Below the pieces are notes generated by a model. That model ran no database searches and was not told where the DNA came from. It saw only the letters and a program-made list of their open reading frames with translations. This document shows positions 32,347-38,315 of a stretch of 43,797 bases of DNA, piece after piece (position 1 is the first letter of the stretch; each line of letters opens with the position of its first letter). This DNA is from Oscillospiraceae bacterium (lineage in GTDB: Bacteria; Bacillota; Clostridia; Oscillospirales; Oscillospiraceae): the NCBI GenBank assembly GCA_902785115.1, contig CACZXQ010000003.1, forward strand, positions 1 through 43,797, written 5' to 3'. The position numbers and the translations under genes were made by a program.

Positions 32347-33276
32347 TCAGGCCGCGAGGCTCGCGGCAAACTCTTCCGGCGTGAACTCGATCGGCGCCAG
32401 CGTGGCCATCTGTGCGGCAAACTGCTCCGGCGTCAATGCCTTTTCGCGCGGCTTGCACGGTTTTGAAATGATTTCGTGGCGTTGTGCGGCGGGCTGCTCG
32501 ATCTCCAACGGGGCCGCGCTGCGCGTCGCTCCGGCGTTACCGACGGGCGACACCGGAATAAGCAGGGCTTGACCGTTCGGGGCATCGAACACCAGCGGCG
32601 CGCGCTCCATCGTCCAGCGGGCGCGGGCACCGGGCAGAGCTTCCAGAACGTCACGCAGCAGAGCCAGATCCACCACCGGCAGGCCTGCGCCGAAATCAAA
32701 CAGCGTGCGGCTCTTTTCCGCGTAGATACGATCCAACCAGGCCCCGCGCGGGGCGCTCTTGGCGAGCTTCTGAAAACTCTTGACTTCGGCCAGGCTCGGC
32801 AGGGCCAGCGGCGCGGCGTCGCGTGCGGCCTCGTCGATCATTTTCGCGGCGTTGACGCTGCCGCCGGCGACGGGAGGCAAGTCCAGCGTTTCAGACAGGG
32901 AAAGCAGGATATAACCATCACAGATGCAGCTTTTCCCGTCTCGCGTGAACACGCCTTGAAAGTCGCGCATAGTGTCCGGGATCCGCTTGACGATACGGGC
33001 GGCCACACGGGCGGCGGCGGTCTGCTTCTTCGGTGGCTCCAGGGCTTCCAAGAGCTTCCCAAGGCGGGCGCGCTCTTTCTTGTCGTGCTGCGCGGCCTTG
33101 CGTGCGGCCTCGATGCAGGCGCGGACTTCGGCGGCGGTCTCGTCGGCGTGCTTCGTCGCCTGCTTCATCACCTTGCGGAGCTTGGCGGGCGCGCAGCTGC
33201 AAATAAACTCGGGTGAAAGCTCATAGCGTCCGGTTTCCCATTCAACCAGGATCGGCGCGGGCTTGTTTTCGTTCAT
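32347..33276 (-). CDS. Hypothetical accessory protein with duplicated TPE[EQ]F tail
   Basis: The 309-residue protein starts MNENKPAPILVEWETGRYEL after the leader GGAGGCCAACACC-ATG. Residues 35-100 are a charged helical region; the middle (FTRDGKSCICDGYILLSL) and later part (LVFDAPNGQALLIPVSPVG) alternate strands and helices, perhaps a repeated clamp- or hexamer-like fold, but I cannot assign it. Near the end QRHEIIS is encoded by the recurrent 17-bp motif, followed by LTPEQFAAQMATLAPIEF and TPEEFAASLAA. Confidence 0.72.
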   Translation of the reverse strand: MNENKPAPILVEWETGRYELSPEFICSCAPAKLRKVMKQATKHADETAAEVRACIEAARKAAQHDKKERARLGKLLEALEPPKKQTAAARVAARIVKRIPDTMRDFQGVFTRDGKSCICDGYILLSLSETLDLPPVAGGSVNAAKMIDEAARDAAPLALPSLAEVKSFQKLAKSAPRGAWLDRIYAEKSRTLFDFGAGLPVVDLALLRDVLEALPGARARWTMERAPLVFDAPNGQALLIPVSPVGNAGATRSAAPLEIEQPAAQRHEIISKPCKPREKALTPEQFAAQMATLAPIEFTPEEFAASLAA

Positions 33277-33288
33277 GGTGTTGGCCTC

Positions 33289-33396
33289 CTCAAATGATTT
33301 GCGGGCGTTGTAGCTATCCGCGACGGGCTGATTTAGCCCGTTTCGGGCCGGGAGCTGCCCGGCCCATCATCAGGCGGAACGGTTGCGCGGCGTTCA
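33289..33396 (-). repeat. Spacer module B, copy 1
   Basis: 108 bp nearly identical to 34324-34432 (one base indel). On the minus strand: AACGCCGCGCAACCGTT, hairpin GGGCCGGGCAGCTCCCGGCCC, hairpin CGGGCTAAATCAGCCCG, then AACGCCCGCAAATCATT and the ribosome site. It also encodes the shared MNAAQPFRLMMGRAAPG reading frame upstream of the gene. Confidence 0.85.
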
Positions 33397-34029
33397 TGCG
33401 TAGATTGCTGACAGCTCGCCGGACAGGGCCACGGCGGCGCGGTGTGCCTTGAAAGTCAATTTCTTGTTCCAGCTATTGAGCGCGGCGGAGAAGTAAAAAC
33501 CGGCCTTTTCCACGGCGGCCCGGGCGGCGTCGCTCGGCGCGTCGTCGAAGCATACGCGGGTGCGCTGCGCCTCGCCGTCAAAGAAGATCCGCCAGCCCTT
33601 GCCGCTGATCGTCTCCCCGATAAAGGTCTTTTCCGGGACGGGGCGCGGCGTCGGCTGCTCGGCCTCGACCGGTACGGGCTCCTCGGCGGGCTGCTCGATC
33701 TTCTCAACGTCGGCCATAACTGCATCAACAAAACCGGCGCTTTTCTCGCGGGCCTCCTCGACGGCCTCCGGCGTGATGTTCTCCCAGGGCTCGCGCTCCT
33801 CGGCGGGCTCCTCCGGCTGCTCATAGACGCTGGAAAGCTCGCCCTTTGCAGCGGCCAGCGCGGCGGGGTATGCTTCATCTTTCGGCGTGAAGCGGACGCG
33901 GGCGGGCTTGTCGCTGTCCGGCATGGTGACAAATACCATCACGGATCCCGACGGGGTAACGCTGAATTTGACCGGGAACACGCGCCCGGCGCAAGTCATG
34001 GTGTTGGCGGTAAAATCAAACTTAGCCAT
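33394..34029 (-). CDS. Accessory protein with C-terminal W-x-K domain
   Basis: A 211-residue protein: an N-terminal small beta domain (FDFTANTMTCAGRVFPVKFS, RVRFTPKDEAYPAALAAAKG), a Glu/Pro-rich linker, and a C-terminal domain GWRIFFDGEAQRTRVCFDDA ... KAGFYFSAALNSWNKKLTFK with the GFxxSxxxxxW pattern common in phage and ICE accessory proteins. Function unknown. The leader is GGAGGCCAACACA-ATG and the spacer upstream is module A copy 1. Confidence 0.72.
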   Translation of the reverse strand: MAKFDFTANTMTCAGRVFPVKFSVTPSGSVMVFVTMPDSDKPARVRFTPKDEAYPAALAAAKGELSSVYEQPEEPAEEREPWENITPEAVEEAREKSAGFVDAVMADVEKIEQPAEEPVPVEAEQPTPRPVPEKTFIGETISGKGWRIFFDGEAQRTRVCFDDAPSDAARAAVEKAGFYFSAALNSWNKKLTFKAHRAAVALSGELSAIYA

Positions 34030-34125
34030 TGTGTTGGCCTCCTGTAAAATAATTTCGGGGCGTTGGTCTCCCGTGACGCCTTGCGGCGTTTCGGCCCGTG
34101 ACCGGCGGGCCATCGTCAGACGGGG
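34027..34125 (-). repeat. Spacer module A, copy 1
   Basis: 99 bp almost identical (two mismatches) to 34751-34849. On the minus strand it holds GATGGCCCGCCGGTCACGGGCC and ACGCCGCAAGGCGT hairpins, the motif AACGCCCCGAAATTATT, then CAGGAGGCCAACAC before the start codon. Confidence 0.85.
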
Positions 34126-34310
34126 CGGACATAGTACGCGACATCTACATATCGTGATGTGTCAAAACGTGGAGATAGTACGATATAGCCACAGCCAAAG
34201 CGCCCCTTGTACGCCTCAACTTTCTCCGGCCCTTTCCGGCTAAGATAGCCGCGACGGCTCGCGGTATGATGCAGGATATATCCTTGCTCTATGAGCTCTT
34301 TTCTTTCCAT
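34116..34310 (-). CDS. Small hypothetical protein, 64 residues
   Basis: MERKELIEQGYILHHTASRR begins a 64-residue basic protein with Tyr-rich end. GAGAGGAGAAAACGCC-ATG is the start context, also used by the gene at 34840. No known family; widespread small accessory type. Confidence 0.7.
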   Translation of the reverse strand: MERKELIEQGYILHHTASRRGYLSRKGPEKVEAYKGRFGCGYIVLSPRFDTSRYVDVAYYVRPV

Positions 34311-34323
34311 GGCGTTTTCTCCT

Positions 34324-34432
34324 CTCAAATGATTTGCGGGCGTTGTAGCTATCCGCGACGGGCTGATTTTAGCCCGTTTCGGGCCGGGAGCTGCCCGGCC
34401 CATCATCAGGCGGAACGGTTGCGCGGCGTTCA
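34324..34432 (-). repeat. Spacer module B, copy 2
   Basis: Second copy, between the ArdC-N-like gene and the 64-residue gene. Confidence 0.85.
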
Positions 34433-34753
34433 TCATGCGGGCATTGCCTCCACCTGGGAGGCAGAGAAGAAAGCAGCGGTTTTCATGAACATGCGGCTTT
34501 CTTCCTCGCCGGTCTCCTCGTCGGTTTTCGTGGCGTGCTTCCAGATCGTCAGCTTTGCAACGGCCTTTTGACCGCGCTGCACCTGAAAGCCCAGCGCTTT
34601 CCATGCGTTGTATGTGTGGATCGCTTCGGTTTCGGGCAGCTCGATTTCCTGCCCGGCGGCGTCGCGGGCCTTGAACACGCGGCCCGTGTACTTGATCGCG
34701 CCCTCCTGGGCGAGCTGCTGCGCGGCGTTGGCAATAATCATTTCGTTTGTCAT
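34433..34753 (-). CDS. ArdC N-terminal domain-like protein
   Basis: The 106-residue protein resembles the ssDNA-binding N-terminal domain of ArdC antirestriction proteins: ELPETEAIHTYNAWKALGFQ, VQRGQKAVAKLTIWK and MFMKTAAFFSASQV. The C-terminal peptidase domain (HExxH) of full ArdC is absent, as in many clostridial elements. It may protect incoming ssDNA. Leader GGAGGCCAACACC-ATG. Confidence 0.75.
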   Translation of the reverse strand: MTNEMIIANAAQQLAQEGAIKYTGRVFKARDAAGQEIELPETEAIHTYNAWKALGFQVQRGQKAVAKLTIWKHATKTDEETGEEESRMFMKTAAFFSASQVEAMPA

Positions 34754-34849
34754 GGTGTTGGCCTCCTGTAAAAGAATTTCGGGGCGTTGGTCTCCCGTGA
34801 CGCCTTGCGGCGTTTCGGCCCGTGACCGGCGGGCCATCGTCAGACGGGG
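34751..34849 (-). repeat. Spacer module A, copy 2
   Basis: Second copy, before the ArdC-N-like gene. Confidence 0.85.
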
Positions 34850-35187
34850 TAAAGCCTGCGGTATGCTCTGACAAGCTGTTCCATGTGGGCCGGGTGGATC
34901 TCGTCGCAGTAGTAGAGGCCCCGCACGGCGTTCAGCTCGTCCGCGTCGTGGGCACAGTAGACCTCGGCCCATTCGCGGCTGCTCCTGCTGATTCTGCTGT
35001 CCCATGTGCCTTTGCACATGACCATAACGGCCAGGATTTCCCCGGCGTCGTCTTTCCCGATTGCGTCAACCAGGAGCTGCACGGCGCTTTCCGGTGTGTT
35101 TTCGTGCTCGCGGTCGTACTTGAACACGCTCACAAGCTGGGCCTTTGCTTCTCGGGTGAATTTCTGATACTCGTTACTCGGTGTCAT
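34840..35187 (-). CDS. Hypothetical accessory protein, 115 residues
   Basis: Begins MTPSNEYQKFTREAKAQLVS and continues with AVQLLVDAIGKDDAGEILAV and REWAEVYCAHDADELNAV. Helical, soluble, unknown family often seen with ArdC-like genes. Start behind GAGAGGAG. Confidence 0.72.
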   Translation of the reverse strand: MTPSNEYQKFTREAKAQLVSVFKYDREHENTPESAVQLLVDAIGKDDAGEILAVMVMCKGTWDSRISRSSREWAEVYCAHDADELNAVRGLYYCDEIHPAHMEQLVRAYRRLYPV

Positions 35188-35201
35188 AGCGTTTTCTCCT
35201 C

Positions 35202-35396
35202 TCAAAAAGTGAAGTCGGTAAAGATTTCTTTGTCCCCGCTGAGATATACGGCGCTGCATATATCATCAAAGCGGGTACACTCGTACTTTTTCGCGGCCCG
35301 GTCATACTCGCCGCGGATGAAGACTTGCTTTTCCGTCGGGTTTTCAATGGGCCGCCGGGTGAAATACTCGCCCTTTTTGAGCTGCTTAACGGTCAT
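35202..35396 (-). CDS. Small accessory protein, 64 residues
   Basis: MTVKQLKKGEYFTRRPIENP begins a beta-rich 64-residue protein (VFIRGEYDRAAKKYECTRFD). Frequent in phages and ICEs of Clostridia, unknown role. Start behind AAGGAGCGCAGCAC. Upstream, 35397-35495 contains two orphan GCCAACACCAC leaders without genes, perhaps remains of lost cassettes. Confidence 0.7.
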   Translation of the reverse strand: MTVKQLKKGEYFTRRPIENPTEKQVFIRGEYDRAAKKYECTRFDDICSAVYLSGDKEIFTDFTF

Positions 35397-35495
35397 GTGC
35401 TGCGCTCCTTTTCGTGTGGTGTTGGCCTTTCGGCTGGGCTCGGTTATTTCTTAGCCGCCACCGGCGGGGCGGTTTGTGGTGTTGGCTTATTGGGC

Positions 35496-35690
35496 TTATA
35501 TGCCCTTAGCATTGCTCAAACTATACGCAAGGTCCATCCAGTCACGGCGATCAAGAAAGCGCTCGATAGATTCGGCGGATTCTAAGCCGCAGTTTAGAAA
35601 CGTGAGCGCCATTTCGATGGCTTCTTCTAACTCCATGACGCGCTCGGTGGAGAGCTCGTTAGATTCGATGGTTACATGGATTCTTGACAT
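35496..35690 (-). CDS. Small hypothetical protein, 64 residues or fewer
   Basis: Starts MSRIHVTIESNELSTERVME at 35690 behind AAAGGAAATGCTACA. The rest is one long acidic helix and a short helix (LESAESIERFLDRRDWMDLA). It lies just downstream of the second CATAC...GTATG palindrome, so the RHH protein probably controls it. Confidence 0.7.
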   Translation of the reverse strand: MSRIHVTIESNELSTERVMELEEAIEMALTFLNCGLESAESIERFLDRRDWMDLAYSLSNAKGI

Positions 35691-35713
35691 TGTAGCATTT
35701 CCTTTCCTGAAGT

Positions 35714-35731
35714 ACATACGGGGCAGTATGT
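35714..35731. promoter_or_regulatory. Operator 2: ACATAC-GGGGCA-GTATGT
   Basis: Palindrome with 6-bp arms between the RHH gene and the next gene; nearly the same as the palindrome inside the array promoter (36204-36221). Confidence 0.65.
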
Positions 35732-35749
35732 CATATTATTGAGGGCTGC

Positions 35750-35953
35750 TTAAAAGCCCTCGTTTTTTAGTTTTTCGATTCCAGCACGGAAGATTTCTGT
35801 TGTGCCGTGTTTAGCTTTGTTATCCTCGATAAAGGCAATTAGCTCCGCATCTTCGTCTTTCCTCAAACTGACATGATAACGGGTATAAGTTTTCGAAATC
35901 CAACGCTGCTTAACCTCCGTGCTGGTGGTGGTTTTGCGCTTGGCTATTGTCAA
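35750..35953 (-). CDS. Ribbon-helix-helix regulator, putative
   Basis: The 67-residue basic protein has the Arc/CopG-like order: a strand segment TYTRYHVSLRKDEDAELIAF then helices IEDNKAKHGTTEIFRAGIEKL. TTG start at 35953, 4 nt after AAAGGAG. It is the second gene of the accessory operon, between two copies of a CATAC-N6-GTATG palindrome. Autoregulation through those sites is likely. Confidence 0.72.
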   Translation of the reverse strand: MTIAKRKTTTSTEVKQRWISKTYTRYHVSLRKDEDAELIAFIEDNKAKHGTTEIFRAGIEKLKNEGF

Positions 35954-35990
35954 TCAGCTCCTTTTTGCTGGGGCGGTTGCCCGCCCCGCT

Positions 35991-36143
35991 TTACTTTTCT
36001 TCCTTGGTGGTCACATACACTTTGATGAGCTTCTTGACTTCTTCCGCGGTATAGGTCTGCTGCTGTGGGTTTTCGTCAATGATGTTGCACAGGTCAAAAG
36101 CCATCGCTTTCCGGGTGTCCTGTCTTTCGGCTTCGGTTCCCAT
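35991..36143 (-). CDS. Small hypothetical protein, 50 residues, first gene of the array
   Basis: MGTEAERQDTRKAMAFDLCN begins a 50-residue acidic helical protein that ends VYVTTKEEK. Ribosome site AAAGGAG 9 nt before ATG. It is the first gene after the array promoter, and reads like the antitoxin-like or adaptor proteins that precede RHH genes, but no family is recognised. Confidence 0.7.
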   Translation of the reverse strand: MGTEAERQDTRKAMAFDLCNIIDENPQQQTYTAEEVKKLIKVYVTTKEEK

Positions 36144-36197
36144 CGTTCAAACTCCTTTCGGTTTTGTCCGGTAGGGCTGTCCCCCCTCGGCAATTCC

Positions 36198-36227
36198 AAG
36201 ATAGCATACTGCGCCGTATGTTGTCAA
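36198..36227 (-). promoter_or_regulatory. Promoter and operator 1 of the accessory array
   Basis: Minus strand TTGACA (36227-36222), 18-bp spacer, TATCTT (36203-36198). The spacer is the palindrome ACATAC-GGCGCA-GTATGC, so a bound repressor would block the promoter. It is the only strong promoter I see for the 7 kb of minus-strand genes. Confidence 0.75.
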
Positions 36228-36299
36228 GCTCTTTTTTGCAAAAAATTTCGGTGTGCTCAATTACTCCCCTACGGGGAGTAAAAAGTTTTCCCGGGCTGC

Positions 36300-36850
36300 C
36301 CTCCCGGCCGAAATGATCCGGCCCTATGCGTATGCGTGATACCATACAGCGCGGGCCATGGGCCACGGCTGCGCCCTGGGTGACGGTTGCGCCATGGGCG
36401 GCGCGCTGCCTGTTCGCCTTGTGCGTCGGCCTCCGTCAAATTGCACAACGGGGGGACTATAGGGGGGGAGTATTCAAGAAAGCTACAGGAGATAGCACCG
36501 CACGCATAAAACCCCTCGCCGCAAAAATCCGGCCCGGTTTTTGACCGTCTGCCCGGCGCTTTTTGTGCAGCCTGGAGAAAATGCCCGGCCTCCGTGGCCG
36601 CCGGGATCGGGCCCGCCGAAAGACGCCGGACGGATCCGGGCGGCAGATCGGCAGCGGCGCGCGGCATGGGCCCGGCAGCGTGGCAGGCAGCAGCGGCAGC
36701 AGCAGCGCGGCAGCCTGGGCCGTGGTGCTTGGGCCGTGACCGGGCGGCAGATCGGCAGCGGCGTGGCAGCCTGGGCCCAGCGAGGCAGCCAGCACACGCG
36801 CGATGGAAGCAGCTTCGCTGCTTCTTATTCGCGCGCGCCTGCGGTATAAT
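36300..36850. other. GC-rich region without credible gene
   Basis: Both strands are open over long stretches but the predicted peptides are Arg/Pro/Ala-rich and unlike any family, with no good ribosome sites. The sequence CGGGCGGCAGATCGGCAGCG occurs twice (about 36639 and 36743) among many GGCAGC and AGCAGCGGC units. It ends in a long hairpin CGCGCGA-TGGAAGCAGC-TTC-GCTGCTTCTT-ATTCGCGCG near 36801-36836. It could be a cis site of the element (replication or transfer origin). Confidence 0.5.
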
Positions 36851-37011
36851 TTTCTAACCATTCCCAAATCCAAGGTACTGCCGCCGAAATTCCGAAAGCC
36901 AGCGGTTGCGGCGAGCCCACCAATCAGCTAATTTTTTAATTTTTTTATTTAATTTCATTCACCTGGCGGGTTGTGCGCCCGCGCGCGTGCGCGCGCGAAT
37001 TAGAAGAAAAA

Positions 37012-37064
37012 CGCCCGATCTCACTCCACCCCCATTCCGGGAGTTGTTGGAGTGAAATCGGGCG
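37012..37064. terminator. Large hairpin near the right end
   Basis: CGCCCGATCTCACTCCA pairs with TGGAGTGAAATCGGGCG (one mismatch). The preceding 60 bp have a long A/T tract (36928-36955) and alternating GCGCGCGTGCGCGCGC. It may end transcription entering the element. Confidence 0.55.
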
Positions 37065-37094
37065 CTTTCCTGATTTCATTTCTCAGCGTGAGAG

Positions 37095-37115
37095 TTGACA
37101 ACAATTCTGACAACA
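37095..37115. other. Right integrase arm-type sites
   Basis: TTGACAACA-ATT-CTGACAACA, same orientation and 12-bp spacing as at 19431-19451. Confidence 0.6.
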
Positions 37116-37242
37116 AATCCTGTTCAGTTTTGCTCATTTTTGGTCAATTCTGTATCGCTTCTCGGCGCTCGCACGCTTTCACGATTTTCGAAAAGCAGAA
37201 ACTTTTTAGCCGTTTTAGTTGCAGATTTTTACAGAAAAAAAG

Positions 37243-37274
37243 AAAAACGCACCGTTTTTCAACGGTGCGTTTTT
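37243..37274 (-). terminator. Bidirectional terminator at the tRNA-Lys 3' end
   Basis: AAAAACGCACCG-TTTTTCAA-CGGTGCGTTTTT, perfect 12-bp stem. It replaces the chromosomal ACAGCC hairpin that now lies beyond attL and lets tRNA-Lys keep a terminator after integration. Confidence 0.85.
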
Positions 37275-37323
37275 GGTGCTCCAGCGGGGATTCGAACCCC
37301 GGACACCCTGCTTAAAAGGCAGG
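37273..37323. other. attR (51-bp repeat within tRNA-Lys)
   Basis: Identical to 19346-19396; the tRNA gene is complete on this side, so integration restores it. Confidence 0.93.
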
Positions 37324-37349
37324 TGCTCTGCCTACTGAGCTACTGGGGC
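37274..37349 (-). tRNA. tRNA-Lys(UUU)
   Basis: 76 nt with encoded CCA. The anticodon loop reads CTTTTAA with stem CTGC/GCAG, D arm AGCTCAGTAGGCAGAGC and T loop TTCGAAT. The acceptor stem GCCCCAG/CTGGAGC has a C-A mismatch at the third pair. Integration target of the element. Confidence 0.95.
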
Positions 37350-37526
37350 AGGCGTCGGATTGTGCTCCATATCCATTCGCTTCCGGCTGAAGCCGAAAGC
37401 TCAGTCATTTCGCCAATCCTCCTTTTCAAACGCAAACCCACTTCGTTGGGCTCTGCGTTTGTTTAAAAAATCGGGCACGCCTCTCCCCAACTCGAAGCCC
37501 GGCGCAGCGGCTTCGAGTTGGAAAGG

Positions 37527-37607
37527 AAGAAGGAAGCTGCGGATATGGAGCTTTCGCGGCTCTTACGAAAACCGCGGAAGCGGAATGGAGCAGCTTTCTT
37601 CTGACGT
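37527..37607. repeat. 81-bp structured repeat, copy 1
   Basis: Identical to 37878-37958. Nested inverted repeats: AGAAGGAAGCTGC with GCAGCTTTCTTCT outside, and CTTTCGCGG with CCGCGGAAG inside. Preceded by a separate hairpin ACTCGAAGCC/GGCTTCGAGT. It lies between tRNA-Lys and tRNA-Gln. Confidence 0.9.
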
Positions 37608-37680
37608 GGCTGGGATGGCGGGACTCGAACCCACTATATCGGAGTCAAAGTCCGGTGTGTTACCATTACACTACATCCCA
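37607..37680 (-). tRNA. tRNA-Gln(UUG)
   Basis: 74 nt with CCA; acceptor TGGGATG, anticodon loop CTTTGAC (TTG), T loop TTCGAGT. The lowest anticodon-stem pair is C-A. Confidence 0.94.
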
Positions 37681-37692
37681 AAATTTCTGTGG

Positions 37693-37723
37693 AAAGAGGC
37701 CGGCACTGCCGGCCTCTTCTTTT
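37693..37723. terminator. Hairpin between tRNA-Gln and tRNA-His
   Basis: AAAGAGGCCGGC-ACTG-CCGGCCTCTTCTTTT; may be a processing stem or terminator. Confidence 0.6.
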
Positions 37724-37724
37724 G

Positions 37725-37801
37725 TGGGGTGGGATATGGGGCTCGAACCCACGACACCCGGAACCACAATCCGGTGCTCTGCCAACTGAGCTAATCCCAC
37801 C
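37725..37801 (-). tRNA. tRNA-His(GUG)
   Basis: 77 nt including the encoded extra G at -1 and CCA; anticodon loop TTGTGGT (GTG). Confidence 0.94.
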
Positions 37802-37877
37802 AAATGATCCAAATCATTCGGACTATGCAATTGACAACCGAATCGAAGCCCAGCGAAGCGGGTTCGATTCGGGAAGC

Positions 37878-37958
37878 AAGAAGGAAGCTGCGGATATGGA
37901 GCTTTCGCGGCTCTTACGAAAACCGCGGAAGCGGAATGGAGCAGCTTTCTTCTGACGT
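37878..37958. repeat. 81-bp structured repeat, copy 2
   Basis: Exact copy between tRNA-His and tRNA-Arg; preceded by a hairpin CCGAATCGAAGCCC/GGGTTCGATTCGG. Confidence 0.9.
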
Positions 37959-38035
37959 TGGCACGCCAAGAGGGATTCGAACCCCCGACCTACTGCTTAG
38001 AAGGCAGTTGCTCTATCCTGCTGAGCTATTGGCGC
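37959..38035 (-). tRNA. tRNA-Arg(UCU)
   Basis: 77 nt with CCA; anticodon loop CTTCTAA (TCT), acceptor GCGCCAA/TTGGCGT. Confidence 0.94.
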
Positions 38036-38074
38036 GTATCTCTCCCGAACCAACAGCCACCTGAGCTTCGACGA

Positions 38075-38148
38075 TGGAGCGGGTGATGGGAATCGAACCC
38101 ACGTATCCAGCTTGGAAGGCTGGTGTTCTACCATTGAACTACACCCGC
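38075..38148 (-). tRNA. tRNA-Gly(UCC)
   Basis: 74 nt with CCA; anticodon loop CTTCCAA (TCC), acceptor GCGGGTG/CACCCGC. Confidence 0.95.
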
Positions 38149-38173
38149 ACGTCCGTTCCCTAAAAGCTTAAAG

Positions 38174-38203
38174 ATAATACCATACTTCCAGCCGAAATGT
38201 CAA
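38174..38203 (-). promoter_or_regulatory. Promoter of the tRNA cluster
   Basis: Minus strand TTGACA, 18-bp spacer, TATTAT, 26 bp upstream of tRNA-Gly; should drive Gly-Arg-His-Gln-Lys. Confidence 0.75.
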
Positions 38204-38259
38204 CAGCTTTTACAAAAAAACTTGCATTTTTTAGTCCTCACTTGTTCACACTTTTTTCC

Positions 38260-38288
38260 TTGTATATCCCTGATCTCCACGCTATAAT
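38260..38288 (+). promoter_or_regulatory. Promoter for the secreted hypothetical gene
   Basis: TTGTAT, 17-bp spacer, TATAAT. Confidence 0.65.
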
Positions 38289-38315
38289 AATAAAAAAACA
38301 CAAGGAGTGTTTCAT

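Larger units (their letters stand above)
29474..34788 (-). repeat. 17-bp motif, 13 copies in one orientation
   Basis: Minus-strand consensus AACGCCnCnAAATCATT. Positions of copies: 29474-29490, 29687-29703, 30377-30393, 31451-31467, 31533-31549, 31992-32008, 32467-32483, 33293-33309, 33378-33394, 34048-34064, 34328-34344, 34414-34430, 34772-34788. Eleven lie in spacers or over stop codons; two (31992 and 32467) lie inside genes in the same frame and encode QR(P/H)EIIS. Confidence 0.85.
19346..37323. mobile_element. Integrated phage-like element in tRNA-Lys, partly deleted
   Basis: About 18 kb bounded by a 51-bp direct repeat (19346-19396 and 37273-37323) identical to the 3' part of tRNA-Lys(UUU). 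It contains an integrase next to the left end, CI/Cro-like regulators, replication genes, terminase and a minus-strand accessory array. It lacks portal, protease, capsid, tail tube, tape measure and lysis genes. Two junctions look like deletions (about 23711 and about 29205). It may be a decayed prophage or a phage satellite. The regulator region (21.0-24.3 kb) is clearly more AT-rich than the accessory array. Confidence 0.9.

Noticed and set aside
29474..34849. CRISPR array or integron
   Set aside because: The repeats are separated by whole genes, not 30-40 bp spacers; there are no cas genes or IntI, and the motif lacks attC R and L box geometry.
33289..34849. Long frames beginning MARRSRAETPQGVTGDQRPE upstream of several genes
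   Set aside because: They are the open reading of the repeated spacer modules; the ribosome site and the start codon lie at the end of each module, so these residues are probably not translated.
36326..36873. Arg/Pro/Ala-rich frames on both strands
   Set aside because: No start signals, no homology that I can recognise, open only because of high GC.
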